From the NCBI GenBank assembly GCA_003117195.1, contig BDSI01000023.1:1220443-1284442 (forward strand): DNA of 64,000 nt, given 5' to 3'. Below are positions 54,532-64,000 of the stretch, in pieces (position 1 is the stretch's first letter; each line of letters starts with the position of its first letter). The notes below the pieces were generated by a model. It had not been told where the DNA came from. It did no database searches and saw nothing but the letters and a program-made list of their open reading frames with translations. This stretch comes from Eudorina sp. 2006-703-Eu-15. Taxonomy: Eukaryota > Chlorophyta > Chlorophyceae > Chlamydomonadales > Volvocaceae. A program made the position numbers and the translations under genes.

Positions 54532-56271
54532 GCTGCTGCTGCTGCTACAGCTACAGCTGCTCCTCCCATAGCCGCATCCCAAATGTGCCCCGGCTCACAC
54601 CTCCCGCTGTGTGAGGTGCCAAAGCGAACGGAATCACGCACGCCGCATGGCCGTGTGGTCATGTGGGCAAACGCCCGAATCATGTACTCCAAGGCTCCAA
54701 GGGGGACCCTGCCCATCCAGGGAGGGCTCCAACGGCTCCTACCGGCAACACCTTGCCGCCTGCCTGCCCAGCCAGGACGCGATGCGCCGCCTGGAGCTGC
54801 CGTACAATGGCGCGCGACAGCGCCTCGGCCGCCGCTCCTTGTTTGCAGCCCCGCCGCACGAAGCACAAGACGTCCAGCTGAAGCGTCGCCGTCAGGCAGG
54901 TGGCGGTGCCGCCACCTCCGCCGCCTCCGCCGGACGGCCCAGCCAGCGGGCGGAAGGCGAAGGTGAGGCCGCTGGGCGGTGCCGCCAGCCGCGTGGTGTC
55001 CACCAATGGGGAGCAGCTGGTCACGGAAAAGCCACCACCGCTGCTGCTGCCGTTGCTGCCGCCACTGTTTAGGGCCACCCAGGTGCCCTGGTCCCCCGGT
55101 CGGAGCAGCGCCGCTGAGCTCCGCCCGGACGGCCTGAAGGCAAGGGGGGTGGGGTGGGGGGAGGTGGGCAATGCCGAGGACACGATGTGCTTGCTGCAGA
55201 GACTTCCCGCAGTGGCGTCATGCCGAATCGCTCGCGCCCATCCGCCGCTTCCCAGTCATCAATTAAACCCAAGCTTGGCGGATACCAACAGCAATCCAGG
55301 GGCACATACATGCACCAGCTTAGCGGCGACTCGGCAACAGACAAGAAGTCGTAACCACGCACATTGGTCTGTACCCCCAAACCCCAACTGCCGACCCCAA
55401 ATCGGATCAGACGCACCCGGCCTCAGCCAGGAATGAGAGTCCCGGAGCCTCCAGCTGCCGTACAAGACTGCTGAACGCAACCTGCAGCGCCGTGCTCGCA
55501 GCCGTGGCCGCATCCTCCACCACCTCGAGCTTCAACGGGAGCTCGCAGCTGCACATTGGTGGGCCCGATGGACGGGTCAGTCAGTCAGTCAGGAGGTTAC
55601 AGGAAATCGGTGGACGGCGGTTGCACACACCCCGGTAATGCAGGGATGGAGCGGGGAGCGCGGCGGCTGCGGGTGATGGATGGCCACTGGGGGGGGGTCG
55701 CTGACGAACCCTGGCTGGTGCCTGTCCCACAGGATCTCCTAACCACTGCTGGGAGGCGGCTGCTGTCTCTGCTGCTGCCGCCGCACGTCTCATTACCTAC
55801 CGCAGTGCAAAGTACTGTTTACTCCACTCTTCGAAAGAGCTGACGCGGTCAAGCGCGACGTCGGGCCCACAGGTGCCGTCGGGATGCACACGGGCGGCAC
55901 GCAGCTCCCCGCTGACAGCGAATGCTGCGATGCACACCCCCGGCCCTAAACCCGACTTCAGCACTTGGACCGATGCCTGAAGGGCTTCCTCTTTCGTCAC
56001 TCCGAAAGCGCCCATGACACCTATCGGTGCTGGGACCAGGTCCGCGACGTCTGCACGGCAAGCAGCCCGGACAGGACGTAAGCCGCACCAGCGTCTTGGG
56101 TGCGTCCGCACAGTCTCTTTCATCTATACCTTGTAGATCGGATGTGGTGGCGGCGCAGTAAGCGCAACCAAGGAGCGCAACACCGAGTTCATCGGCAACG
56201 CCAAGCAAGACGGCATTTTTGTTTGTAGTCGCCAAAGCTTTTAACTCTTCTGTGCTGCTAATACTCTCCAT
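52027..56271 (-). CDS. UFSP2: UFM1-specific protease 2 (UFSP2, peptidase family C78)
   Basis: Cysteine protease that matures UFM1 and removes it from substrates, in animals mostly at the ER. Exons in transcript order: 56271-56130, 56050-55801, 55548-55417, 55133-54743, 54343-54070, 53452-53287, 52746-52436, 52166-52027, giving 601 residues. The N-terminal half includes [12 protein letters not shown] and a Ser/Gly-rich insert in exon 4. [17 protein letters not shown] marks the region before the catalytic domain. The catalytic core is [20 protein letters not shown] (nucleophile Cys about residue 426), then [29 protein letters not shown] and LDPHYTG (Asp and His). The C-terminus GWKRPG...[13 protein letters not shown] matches the family end. 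All catalytic residues are present. The intron 54344-54742 carries a CTG/CTA repeat. Confidence 0.94.
53007..53036 (-). repeat. Dispersed element family B, right-end fragment (reverse)
   Basis: Minus strand: CGGTTTCGATGTCTTTGTTG followed by ACAAAACG, in UFSP2 intron 52747-53286. Confidence 0.45.
54458..54548. repeat. (CTG/CTA)n trinucleotide repeat, ~30 units
   Basis: Mixed CTG and CTA triplets, with the longest pure CTG run to the right. Within UFSP2 intron 54344-54742; the transcript carries CAG/TAG triplets. Confidence 0.95.
55597..55620 (+). repeat. Dispersed element family A core
   Basis: GTTACAGGAAATCGGTGGAC, after (CAGT)n at 55577-55591. In UFSP2 intron 55549-55800. The (CAGT)n plus family A association also occurs near 23900. 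Confidence 0.4.
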
Positions 56272-57778
56272 TGCGATGAACGTATTCGCGGTTCATGCAC
56301 AAACGAGGTAATCGTTGCCTGGACAGTTACACCCAACACCCAAATAGCTTCACAAGTTGTAATGCACGATGATCGAACTGCGACTTTATTTCAAATTGTG
56401 ATATGTGAAAGTTGCTACGCTTAAAGGATCAGCGCCATTGACGTAGAAGAAGTGCCTAACCGATACCGTTACCTGTACGGCCCCACTGACGCAGTTGACA
56501 GCTCCGTGCACAAGGCCACGAGCTCCATGAATTTAAAATACGGCAATATACATCTGCAGTGAAAAGCATCCTCTGTATGGTCTGCATTATCCCAACGAAG
56601 GCGTGTGAATGTTCGTCCCGTCGTACTGCGAAGGCACTGGTTTCGGAAGCCTGCTGGTAGACCCGACTCGATCCGTTACATACATCCGTTCATCAAGTTG
56701 ATTCTTTAGGACCATCACCACGTAGGAACTCTTGGCACGACCCTGACCGATAGACGGTACAGGCCGGCACCTGCCGCCACCGACCCTCCCCTATACGACC
56801 AATTGACTCTCCCTGGATGCGAACGTCAGGAATGCTTCAAGTCCCGAAGAATGCCTTGCGGCAACCCAAATTCCCAACAGTGGCAACTGCAATAGCACAC
56901 TCGACACGGACCATTCCCCTACAGACCTGGCACGCCCGTAACCATGCGCCGGGGCGCATTTCAACAGGAAAGCCCGGTCCCGCCCAGCACAGGAGTACCC
57001 ACCATGGCGCACCCCAAACCCGACAACCTCATGCGCTGGCGGCGGAGGCCGGCGGTCCTACCATAGTTTCACTCTCGCGCTCCTGGTCCTGCAACGTCAA
57101 GAGCTCTCTGCCCCGAGCGCCTACCTGACCAGGGCGTAAGGGAACATGCCAACCGTCACCGCAGCACAAAACCCACATGTGCAGACCTCAAATAAACGAA
57201 ATGGGGCACAACTGCTTCACGTGTGGACCAGGTACAACAGAACTCGGTTCCCACACTCGAAATTTTGTAATAATTCTTCGTCGAGCTAACGTACAGCATT
57301 ATGACACAACCATATCCGCCTTACTGCGAGGACTCCGTTCACTCCCGCCGTTCAAATCTCCATCTGGGTCGCGCTCATATCTCTTCATATACGACAATTA
57401 GCAACAAGTCGGAACACCCCTCCAGCCCCTTCGCCCTTGCCCACTGTGCCAGGCCGTCCATTCGTCCTCCGGCTGTATGTTTTCACTGGTAGCCGTTCCC
57501 GAACCACTCCGAGATCACTTCCGGCTCCAAGTCAAACCGGATGCTGATCTGAGGATCATGCAGAAAGGACGAAGGGGGGACAACGCAGGATATAGGCAGG
57601 GAAACGTCAACAGCAGTCAGTCACGTTCGCACATGGTCTCTGCTCACGCTGCTCTATCTTCGAAGTACACCTCCCACACACCGTACGGTACCATACAGTT
57701 ACAGGGCTGTGCAGACGGGGTCCGCCAACGCCCAGATGTCGCAGCGCTGCGCGCTTGACCAACCTACAGCTAGCGCGA
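56272..57778. other. Intergenic: UFSP2 promoter side and DUF3067 gene 3' side
   Basis: 1.5 kb with lower GC than the genes and no protein recognised on either strand. Upstream of UFSP2 (56272 onward) is the likely promoter. Confidence 0.5.
57699..57703 (-). terminator. Candidate poly(A) signal for DUF3067 gene
   Basis: TGTAA on the minus strand, 76 bp past the predicted stop at 57779. Confidence 0.45.
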
Positions 57779-60700
57779 CTAGGTCAAGACACGAGGAGCT
57801 AGCGCTACTAGGTCAAGATACGAGGGAGCTGCCCGGGCCCCCTGGCTGCCTGTGTCGCTCACCGCTGTCCCCACCACCGGCCGCGGCGGCAGTCCCTTCT
57901 GGCTCCTGGCGGGCTCCCGCAGGAAGGCCCGGACCTTGTCCGTCTGCCCCAGCGCCCCCACCAGGTAGGCCACCCCGTCCAGCTTCTCCATGTACTGGGG
58001 GAGGAGAAGAAGAGACCGATTTGGAGGCGAGGCGGTAGGGAGGCACGGAGAGAGGGGCTGCTTGACAAAATAGAGGGGGATGACGCACGACCTCTGGGTC
58101 GTAAGGGCATCTGCATCGGTGGTCGCTTCAGCACGGTGTGACCGGCAAGCACCTTTCAAGCAGATCAACATGATGCGCCGCTGCGGGGTTATGGCGACAT
58201 GCGGTGCAGCACAGCCGTTGCGGCCGCGAGTGCGCGCCAAGGGGCCATCCGATCATCCGAACGACCCCCGCTCAACGGCGATCCTCCGGCCCTCACTGCC
58301 TCATAGACGACGTTCAAGCTCTCAACTGATGTCAGTCGCTAGTCTGGTAGGTCGTTCCGCAGGCAACCGGGCTATAGTTCGGGTGCACGGGTGGGAGCTC
58401 GGCAAATGCGTCGATGCCGTTACGGACCACTGCCCGACAGCGGCAGACGGCGCTGACGGGAAACACGGGCCAGTACCGTATCGCAATGGGACCCCCCAGT
58501 GGAACCAAGTAAGCCGCCGCCGCGAGGGGGGCTGGGGCCTTGCTGGGGGCGTCATGCCGTGCAGCAACGCGGGCAGCTGATTGCGGCACACCGCCGCTGA
58601 CCACCGTGGTCTTCCTATGTGCCCCTTGACGTGCCTGCACCGTGCGTTGACGCCTGCTTGCTGACTGACACGGAACGCAGACCTGGCACAGCAGGCCCTG
58701 AAAGTGACCCGTGGTCCATGCACACGAGAATCGTATACACAAGACATGGTGACAAAGTTGTTTATTGCCGCGCGCCCCGGTAGAGAAGACGGACGGGCGC
58801 TGCCCGTAGACACCTGTCACCTCACAGTACCACGAGTCATTGCAGGGCGGCCCGGGCGACCCCGCCCGAGGGAGGCACCCCACCCACCCACCTGCTGCTC
58901 GGACAGTTTGAACGAGCGCTGCTCCAGGTGGTTCCACATGATGTTGAGGCACACGAACGTCTTGCCGGGGATGTCACGACGTACGAAAGAGACGTCGTAC
59001 GTCTTGCCGTACTTTGTGAATATCAATTGCCGCAGCTCCGCGGCTGCATGCGAGGGGCAATGACCACCAGGGCAGTGCAGTGGTGGGCAGGTGCCGCAAG
59101 CAGTCAGGCACGCTGGCGGCTTCACGGGAATGAAGCGGTGCGGCCACGCACGCCCCCTGTGTGCTCTATTAACACCTGCACGTGCGCCGTCGCCATCGTC
59201 AGCTGAAGCCGTGCTGCGATCAAGTGGCACCAAGACCCCTCCCTCGCTCAGCCTGTAGTGGCAGTCTGAAGGCAGACCTCCAACAGAACAGAATGTACGA
59301 CCGCAATACCTGCATGCCCCGCATGTCTCCAGACCACCTAACTGCAATCACTGCGCACACGTCCCTCCCGCCGCCTCCCGTAGTGTTTAGAAATGCAACC
59401 TCCCGTAGTGTCTATCCCCGCACCTGACAGCGGCTGTCGCATCTCCTCCTCCGTGACCTCGCTATCGTACGATGCCGTACTGGCCGCGATCTGGCCGATT
59501 CGGCGATTCAGAGACGCCGCCAGATCCCCATCGTCCGCCTCACTGAAGGACCGCAGCGGCGAGGACCCGTCAAAGCCGCTGTTGTCGCTGCTGTTGGCGT
59601 CCATGCCCGAGGAGCCCTCCAACGAGGGCCGCGCGGAGGCGGGCACGTTGTTCACCCGCGCCTGCACGGTGGGCAGGTCGGTGGGTGGGTGGGTAGGTCG
59701 GTGGGTAGGTAGGTAGGTAAGAAGGGTTTAAATGAAGAGCAAGCCCAGAATGCGGCTGGTAAGTAGCGTTAGGGCGATAAGAAGATACGTAGGATGGCAG
59801 GTTAACTTCGTTCTAGTGCTGCGAACCCCAGGTCCCCCCAGGCGCAGATGGACACGGTCGAGGTCAGCTCAAATACACACGCCTCCCCGTCCCCCACTCC
59901 CACCCCAACACCTCGTGCGCTGGCTCCAACCTGGATCATGTCGGGCAGCCTGAGGTCTGGGGGCCTCTGCGACCCTACCCCCCGGGGACAAGTCATCTGC
60001 AGGCGGTTCCTTCGTAGCCCCGGGCCATTTCCTTCTCCGGGAGGCGGGGGCTGCTGCGCGCCTATCTGTGCGCCCCCCGGTCCGTCAAGGCCCCCGACCT
60101 GCCAACCCGAAAAACAGCCTGACCCAGCGCAGCTGTTGAGACCTCACACCCGCCTGTCCCGCATCAAGCGTACGGCACCCTGGCGCTTGTCCCCTTGACA
60201 CCCCCGGCCAACCCCGCGGGTAGGGGCTTGCTAACAGGTAGCAGCATTTCCGCATGTGCCAGACAGAGGCAGCTGGCGGCAACGGCCGCCCGCATGATGA
60301 GGAAGACGGAATGCGGCATTGGATTTGCCGGGGCTGATACGTGACTAGGCGGGTCCCTAGGAGCGTTGCAATCCCCCCCCCCACACACACCCACACACCC
60401 ACGCACGGCGTTTTGCTTGCAGGTGGGTCCGTTGTGGAAACAGCGAAAGGATCGCACGCACGCACAGCATCGTGGTGTGAGTCTATGTGGCCAAGCAAGG
60501 CAGCCGACCAGCACCAGCTGGTAGTCGTCCGCAAAGCAGCGAACCCTAATGTGCGCCGACAGCGTTCTTCCGACACCGCAGCCTTTTAAATACCGCATGA
60601 GTCGGGCATTGGGTATATTACACATGCATTCGGGCAACTATTTGGGCACTGCCCTGCCCCTTGCATATCACGCACACCTGTTCTGCCTGCCTGAGAACAC

Positions 60701-61612
60701 CCACACCTGCAGGTCATCTATGGCGCGGTCAGCATCCGCCCCGGCGCCACTGCTGCTGGCTTCATCTGCATGCGTGAGAGTATTGAGCGGAATACTGCGA
60801 TTAAAATGGGAATCAATATGGCAAGCCGGGGGTGTGAAAACGGCAGCCCTCTGCTTCACCCTAGTCGAGGTTCCGCGCCACTTGCGCGTGCTGCGTCTGT
60901 AACACGCACCCTGCCGCGGTCACCTCAATCCTCCGCGTGTTCCGTTACCCTTCCCATTTGGAGATGTGCCAAAGCGAGGGGATGTGTGCCCTGATCTTCC
61001 AGCTGACGAGCACTTGGGGCCACACGCGCACGCTGCCCGCACTGTCCCTTGATCCCTTTCCGGGGTCCGCTGTATCGTTCGTTCATATTCATTCACTGTC
61101 CCGCACCCGTTGCTATAAGGTGAAGTGAGGGAAAAAGCAGTATACATAGCGAAGGGGTGGAGGTTGAAAAACCAAAGGGGTGCCTGCAAGGGCGCGCTGA
61201 TTCGCAGGCGACCTCTTGCGCATTCGTACGGCAGGACCAAAATCGTCTGGCGCCAGACGATTGGCCACGTCGCCACCGAAGCAGTCCTACCCTGTTCCTT
61301 TCCGAGTCATACCGATTTGCAGCAACAACCTCTAATGAGATATCGGGCCCGTGTGTTGGTTGGGTCGGTAACGCCGAGAGTGACCTCACCGGCATCATCG
61401 TTCGACGTGAACTCAAACGACTGCTTTCTCCAGATGCGAGTGCTCTTTGGGGCCCAGCTACCATCAAAGAATCCACCGAAAAAATCACCAAGGCCAGCGC
61501 TGACAGCGACTGGTGACCGTCTTGAAGGGCAATGGTGAGGCCTTAACCCGCAGCGCCGAAACGAACTCTTGGGCAACACATGATATTTATCGACTGGAAG
61601 TTTAGTGGCCAT
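57779..61612 (-). CDS. DUF3067-domain protein, probably chloroplast-targeted
   Basis: Function unknown; the family occurs in cyanobacteria and photosynthetic eukaryotes. Exons in transcript order: 61612-61390, 60765-60707, 59966-59931, 59661-59424, 59043-58892, 57994-57779. Phases agree, 307 residues. The N-terminus (MATKLP... with SSFRRCGLRPHHCPSRRSP and a Ser/Arg bias) looks like a transit peptide. The low-complexity middle includes DEASSSGAGADADRAIDDLQ. The conserved domain spans exons 5-6: ELRQLIFTKYGKTYDVSFVR, GKTFVCLNIMWNHLEQRSF, then YMEKLDGVAYLVGALGQTDK and GLPPRPVVGTA. The 12-codon third exon uses a weak GTTGGA donor and is an inference from phase. The last ~25 residues after VVGTA may be intron read-through, because a GTGAGC donor lies exactly there. 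Confidence 0.85.
60601..60690 (+). repeat. Dispersed element family C, copy 2
   Basis: Colinear with 15106-15200 over about 90 bp with moderate divergence. In intron 59967-60706 of the DUF3067 gene, opposite to its sense. Confidence 0.6.
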
Positions 61613-61953
61613 CTTCGGTTGAAAGAATGTGCACGTTCAAAAGCGCAGCTAGGGAAACTAATATAGAATGTCTCGTGTCTGAAGCGTAATCGTTCTAACC
61701 CACTACATGAAACCTGTAGGTATTGTGAGATTGAATGTATTTCGCTGGTCAGTTTTACTCGTGCTGCACGGCAGGGTTTCGTATCTCATCGCAATCGTCC
61801 TTTTCCTTTACAATCAAGCCGCAAATAGGCTGTCCAACGATACAACTTTACCTCAAAGACATGAAGTAATTCTTAGCCGTGAGTCGGTCTTTTGTGAGGG
61901 AAAGGCGATGTGCTAGAAGTCCTTCCACAGGTGCCAATTGCGATCCGGTAACC
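61613..61953. promoter_or_regulatory. Shared upstream region of divergent DUF3067 and DIL-like genes
   Basis: 341 bp, markedly more AT-rich than its surroundings, between two predicted start codons. A possible acceptor TTCCACAG at 61930 could place a 5' UTR intron in the plus-strand gene. Confidence 0.5.
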
Positions 61954-63504
61954 ATGGCATCATCCGCAAATTTTACGCTGGATGATAGCGAAGAGGCCGA
62001 CGTGACACAGATTCCGGTGTCGAGCGCCGTGCCCGTTGCGCAAGCGCCTCCGCAGCCCCCGCCAGCAACCGCGAGACCCAGCTCTCCAATTCCATCACTA
62101 GGATCTCCAATCGGCCTTGTAACGAATGTCCGGGATACGCCGAAGGCGCACGTCGACACCGACCTGGGCGTCAGCAACTTGGCCCAAGCAGCTCACGCGC
62201 TGCAGGAAAACCAGAAGCGCATCGAGGAAACAGAAAGCTTACTTCAGGTAATTCGATCTTGTCAGAAATGCGCCTTGGCTTCCAACCGCTAGCGTAGCTG
62301 CCGAGTGCTTCCCTCTCGTGTGCGTTGATAACGCCTGGGGCTGACCTCGCAGGGCCTGATGCGACACCAGGCGAGACTGGTGGCCGCCGGGCGGCTGCTG
62401 GAGCAGCAGAAGGTCCTGGACGCGGTGGCCACAGGCCCGGAGCTGGGGTACGACACCGGCCGCCCCATCGCGGCGCTGCTGGTGTACCGGTGAGAGGGGG
62501 CCGGCCCGGTATGCTCGCAGGCACTAGGTCGGCAGAGCAGGAGTGCGTGACATGCAAGGGGTCCTCTGTGTGTGCGAGGACCGAGGAGGGGGTTATGGGA
62601 GATGTAGACATTATGGTGCTGTGCCGCTGCTGAAAAGCAGAGGTCCGATTGCGATACGGTACAGTACCCCAGATCTCCAGCGTATGGGCGGAAGAAGGTG
62701 TATTGCACATGGGGGGTAGGCAACGATGCATTGCGCCGACTGCCGGAGCGGGGATCCGTCGGGGGACGGAAGTTTCTTGCCCGCGTCCCAGCGGTGCTTG
62801 CCATCTTCTCACAGGCGTTTCGGATGACTTGATGATACCCTGGTCCACTCGGCGCGTCCCGCTCGGCGGCTTGGGTGCCCTCCTGCTCCTGGGGTCGGCC
62901 AGGGAGAGGTCGGGCCACCGGGGGGGGGGGGTCGCCAGTCGTGCGCACCACCTGGGTGTCCCCACCCCCCGCTGCATCGCCGCACCGCACCGCACCCCAC
63001 CCCATCCAGTCCGCCCATATCTTCCATCCGCCCATATATACCCCTTCCGCCCATATATACCCCTTCGGTCCATATCCCCCTATGACGGACGGCCGACCCC
63101 AGCACGATCAGGACTGGCCCACCTGCCCCAGGCGCCGCATAGGGCCCCCAATTTCCTTTCCCACCCTCCCTCCTCCCGCAGCGCTCCCTGAGGTTCCACC
63201 CAACTCAGCAGGCCACCCAACCCGTTGCGGCGCGGCCCCCCTTCTCCGCTCCCCGCCTTCTTAGGTGCTGTCTCCGCTGGGGCTGCTTCACGGGCGACTC
63301 CCAGGCCTCCGTGGTGCTGGACAACCTGTCGGCCTTGCTGCTGACGTGTACGGACGAGGACGCCATCGCCGCCCGGGCTGCTGTGGCAGCACGTGCCCAG
63401 GCGGGGTCCAGCGGCGGCGGCGCCGGGTCCGGGCTGCTGCTGGAGGAGGGCAGTCAGGCGGAGCACGAGGCGGTGGCGGCCGCCACTCGGGAGGTGGCCT
63501 ACTG
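61954..63504 (+). CDS. Dilute (DIL)-domain-like protein, 3'-truncated by window
   Basis: Exons 61954-62247, 62353-62489 and 63265-63504 (continuing), 223 complete codons. The ATG has an ACCATGG context. The N-terminal ~75 residues are Pro/Ser-rich and disordered. A helical segment follows (QAAHALQENQKRIEETESLL across the first intron into RHQARLVAAGRLLEQQKVLD). The signature RPIAALLVYRCCLRWGCFTG...ASVVLDNLSALL resembles the start of a dilute domain (family pattern: LLVYKCLLHW...FD.I), and TREVAYW| at the cut matches the YWLSN position. Dilute domains bind cargo in myosin V/XI tails, but here there is no motor upstream. The domain call is an inference from a partial match. The rest of the gene is outside the window. 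Confidence 0.65.
62590..62662 (+). repeat. Dispersed element family A, long diverged copy
   Basis: GTTATGGGAGATGTAGACAT, then TGCCGCTGCTGAAAAGCAGA and GGTCCGATTGCGATACGG. It supports the order core - GCTGC block - AGGTCCG seen at 1341. In intron 62490-63264. Confidence 0.5.
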
Positions 63505-64000
63505 GTGCGGGGGCCGGGGAGGGGCATGAGGGGGCCGGGGGCGGACATTGACAAACGAGCGCGCCGCAGGGCGGGTTGCGGTTGGAGGAGGGACCCGCTC
63601 AGGGGTCGGAGGGGTGCAAGCCGAGGGCCACGGCCTGGGCGCTCCAGGAGTCCAGGGAAGGGATGGACCGTGACGCGAGGGCTTGTTCCGCGCTGGCATG
63701 GGCAGGGCGCTCGTCCCTCCCTCCCTACACTGCCGGATCACCTCATCTTGCTAGCTAGCTAGGTGGGTAGGTAGGTAGATTGATAGCCAGAGACACGGTC
63801 GCGACCACACTATTCGGCGCCCGACAGACCCCCTACAGCCAACCACGTGCAGCCCGACCATCTATCTATCTACGCGCAGACATTATTCCGTGACCCATAT
63901 TCTCATCGACCCCATTTCGTCCACGCTCCACCCACCACGGCGCGCGCGACTCCACCCCTCCGCCCCCCGATGTACTGAGCCCCCACCCCACCTCCCACCC
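63505..64000 (+). other. Probable intron of the DIL-like gene
   Basis: Begins with a GTGCGG donor at 63505. The rest shows no clear next exon; it contains CTAG/GTAG short repeats around 63745-63775. Confidence 0.4.

Noticed and set aside
54089..54582. Poly-Leu / poly-Ser open frames over the CTG tract
   Set aside because: The tract lies in a UFSP2 intron flanked by good splice sites, so the homopolymers are not translated in the supported model.

Overview
The window is nuclear DNA of a green alga, most likely a volvocine (Chlamydomonas/Volvox-like) species. It is very GC-rich. Its genes are split by many short introns with GTGGG/GTGAG/GTGCG donors and C-rich acceptor tracts. TGTAA poly(A) signals lie just downstream of several stop codons, and there are abundant simple repeats (TG, CA, GGAT, CTAC, CTG) and short dispersed elements. 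The gene content is plant/algal: callose synthase, plastid fibrillin, a trithorax-type SET protein and a DUF3067 protein. No prokaryotic operons, CRISPR arrays, rRNA or tRNA genes were recognised.

Layout, with all gene models assembled by hand from splice sites and reading-frame phase: (1) 1-16220 (+) the 3' part of a glucan synthase-like/callose synthase gene, 23 exons. (2) 19448-19719 (+) a 56-residue PMP3/RCI2-type membrane proteolipid in two exons. (3) 20467-25061 (-) an NDC1-like nucleoporin. (4) 25506-32139 (+) a DONSON replication-fork protein homologue. (5) 33312-34421 (-) a plastid-lipid-associated protein (PAP/fibrillin). (6) 34812-44399 (+) a trithorax/ATX-like histone H3K4 methyltransferase: two Tudor-like modules, PWWP, FYRN/FYRC, PHD, extended PHD, SET and post-SET. 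(7) 48366-51435 (-) a PP2C phosphatase. (8) 52027-56271 (-) UFSP2, the UFM1-specific protease. (9) 57779-61612 (-) a DUF3067 protein with a transit-peptide-like N-terminus. (10) 61954-63504 and beyond (+) the start of a dilute (DIL)-domain-like protein cut by the window edge.

Three gene pairs are head-to-head with short shared upstream regions: NDC1/DONSON (444 bp), fibrillin/ATX (390 bp) and DUF3067/DIL (341 bp). PMP3 and NDC1 are convergent, and their predicted 3' ends overlap. The genes are unrelated housekeeping functions (cell wall, membrane, nuclear pore, replication, plastid, chromatin, signalling, UFMylation, transport), so this is a normal chromosomal arm rather than an island or gene cluster.

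The least ordinary material is non-coding. There is a near-perfect 30-bp-arm hairpin and a 22-copy exact 16-bp minisatellite in callose synthase introns. At least two short interspersed families (here called A and B) recur in both orientations across the window. Many introns show a strong G-rich-to-C-rich polarity. Confidence is high for gene identities and most exon junctions. It is lower for the first exons of ATX, fibrillin and DONSON, the end of DONSON exon 8, the last exon of the DUF3067 gene, and UTR limits.
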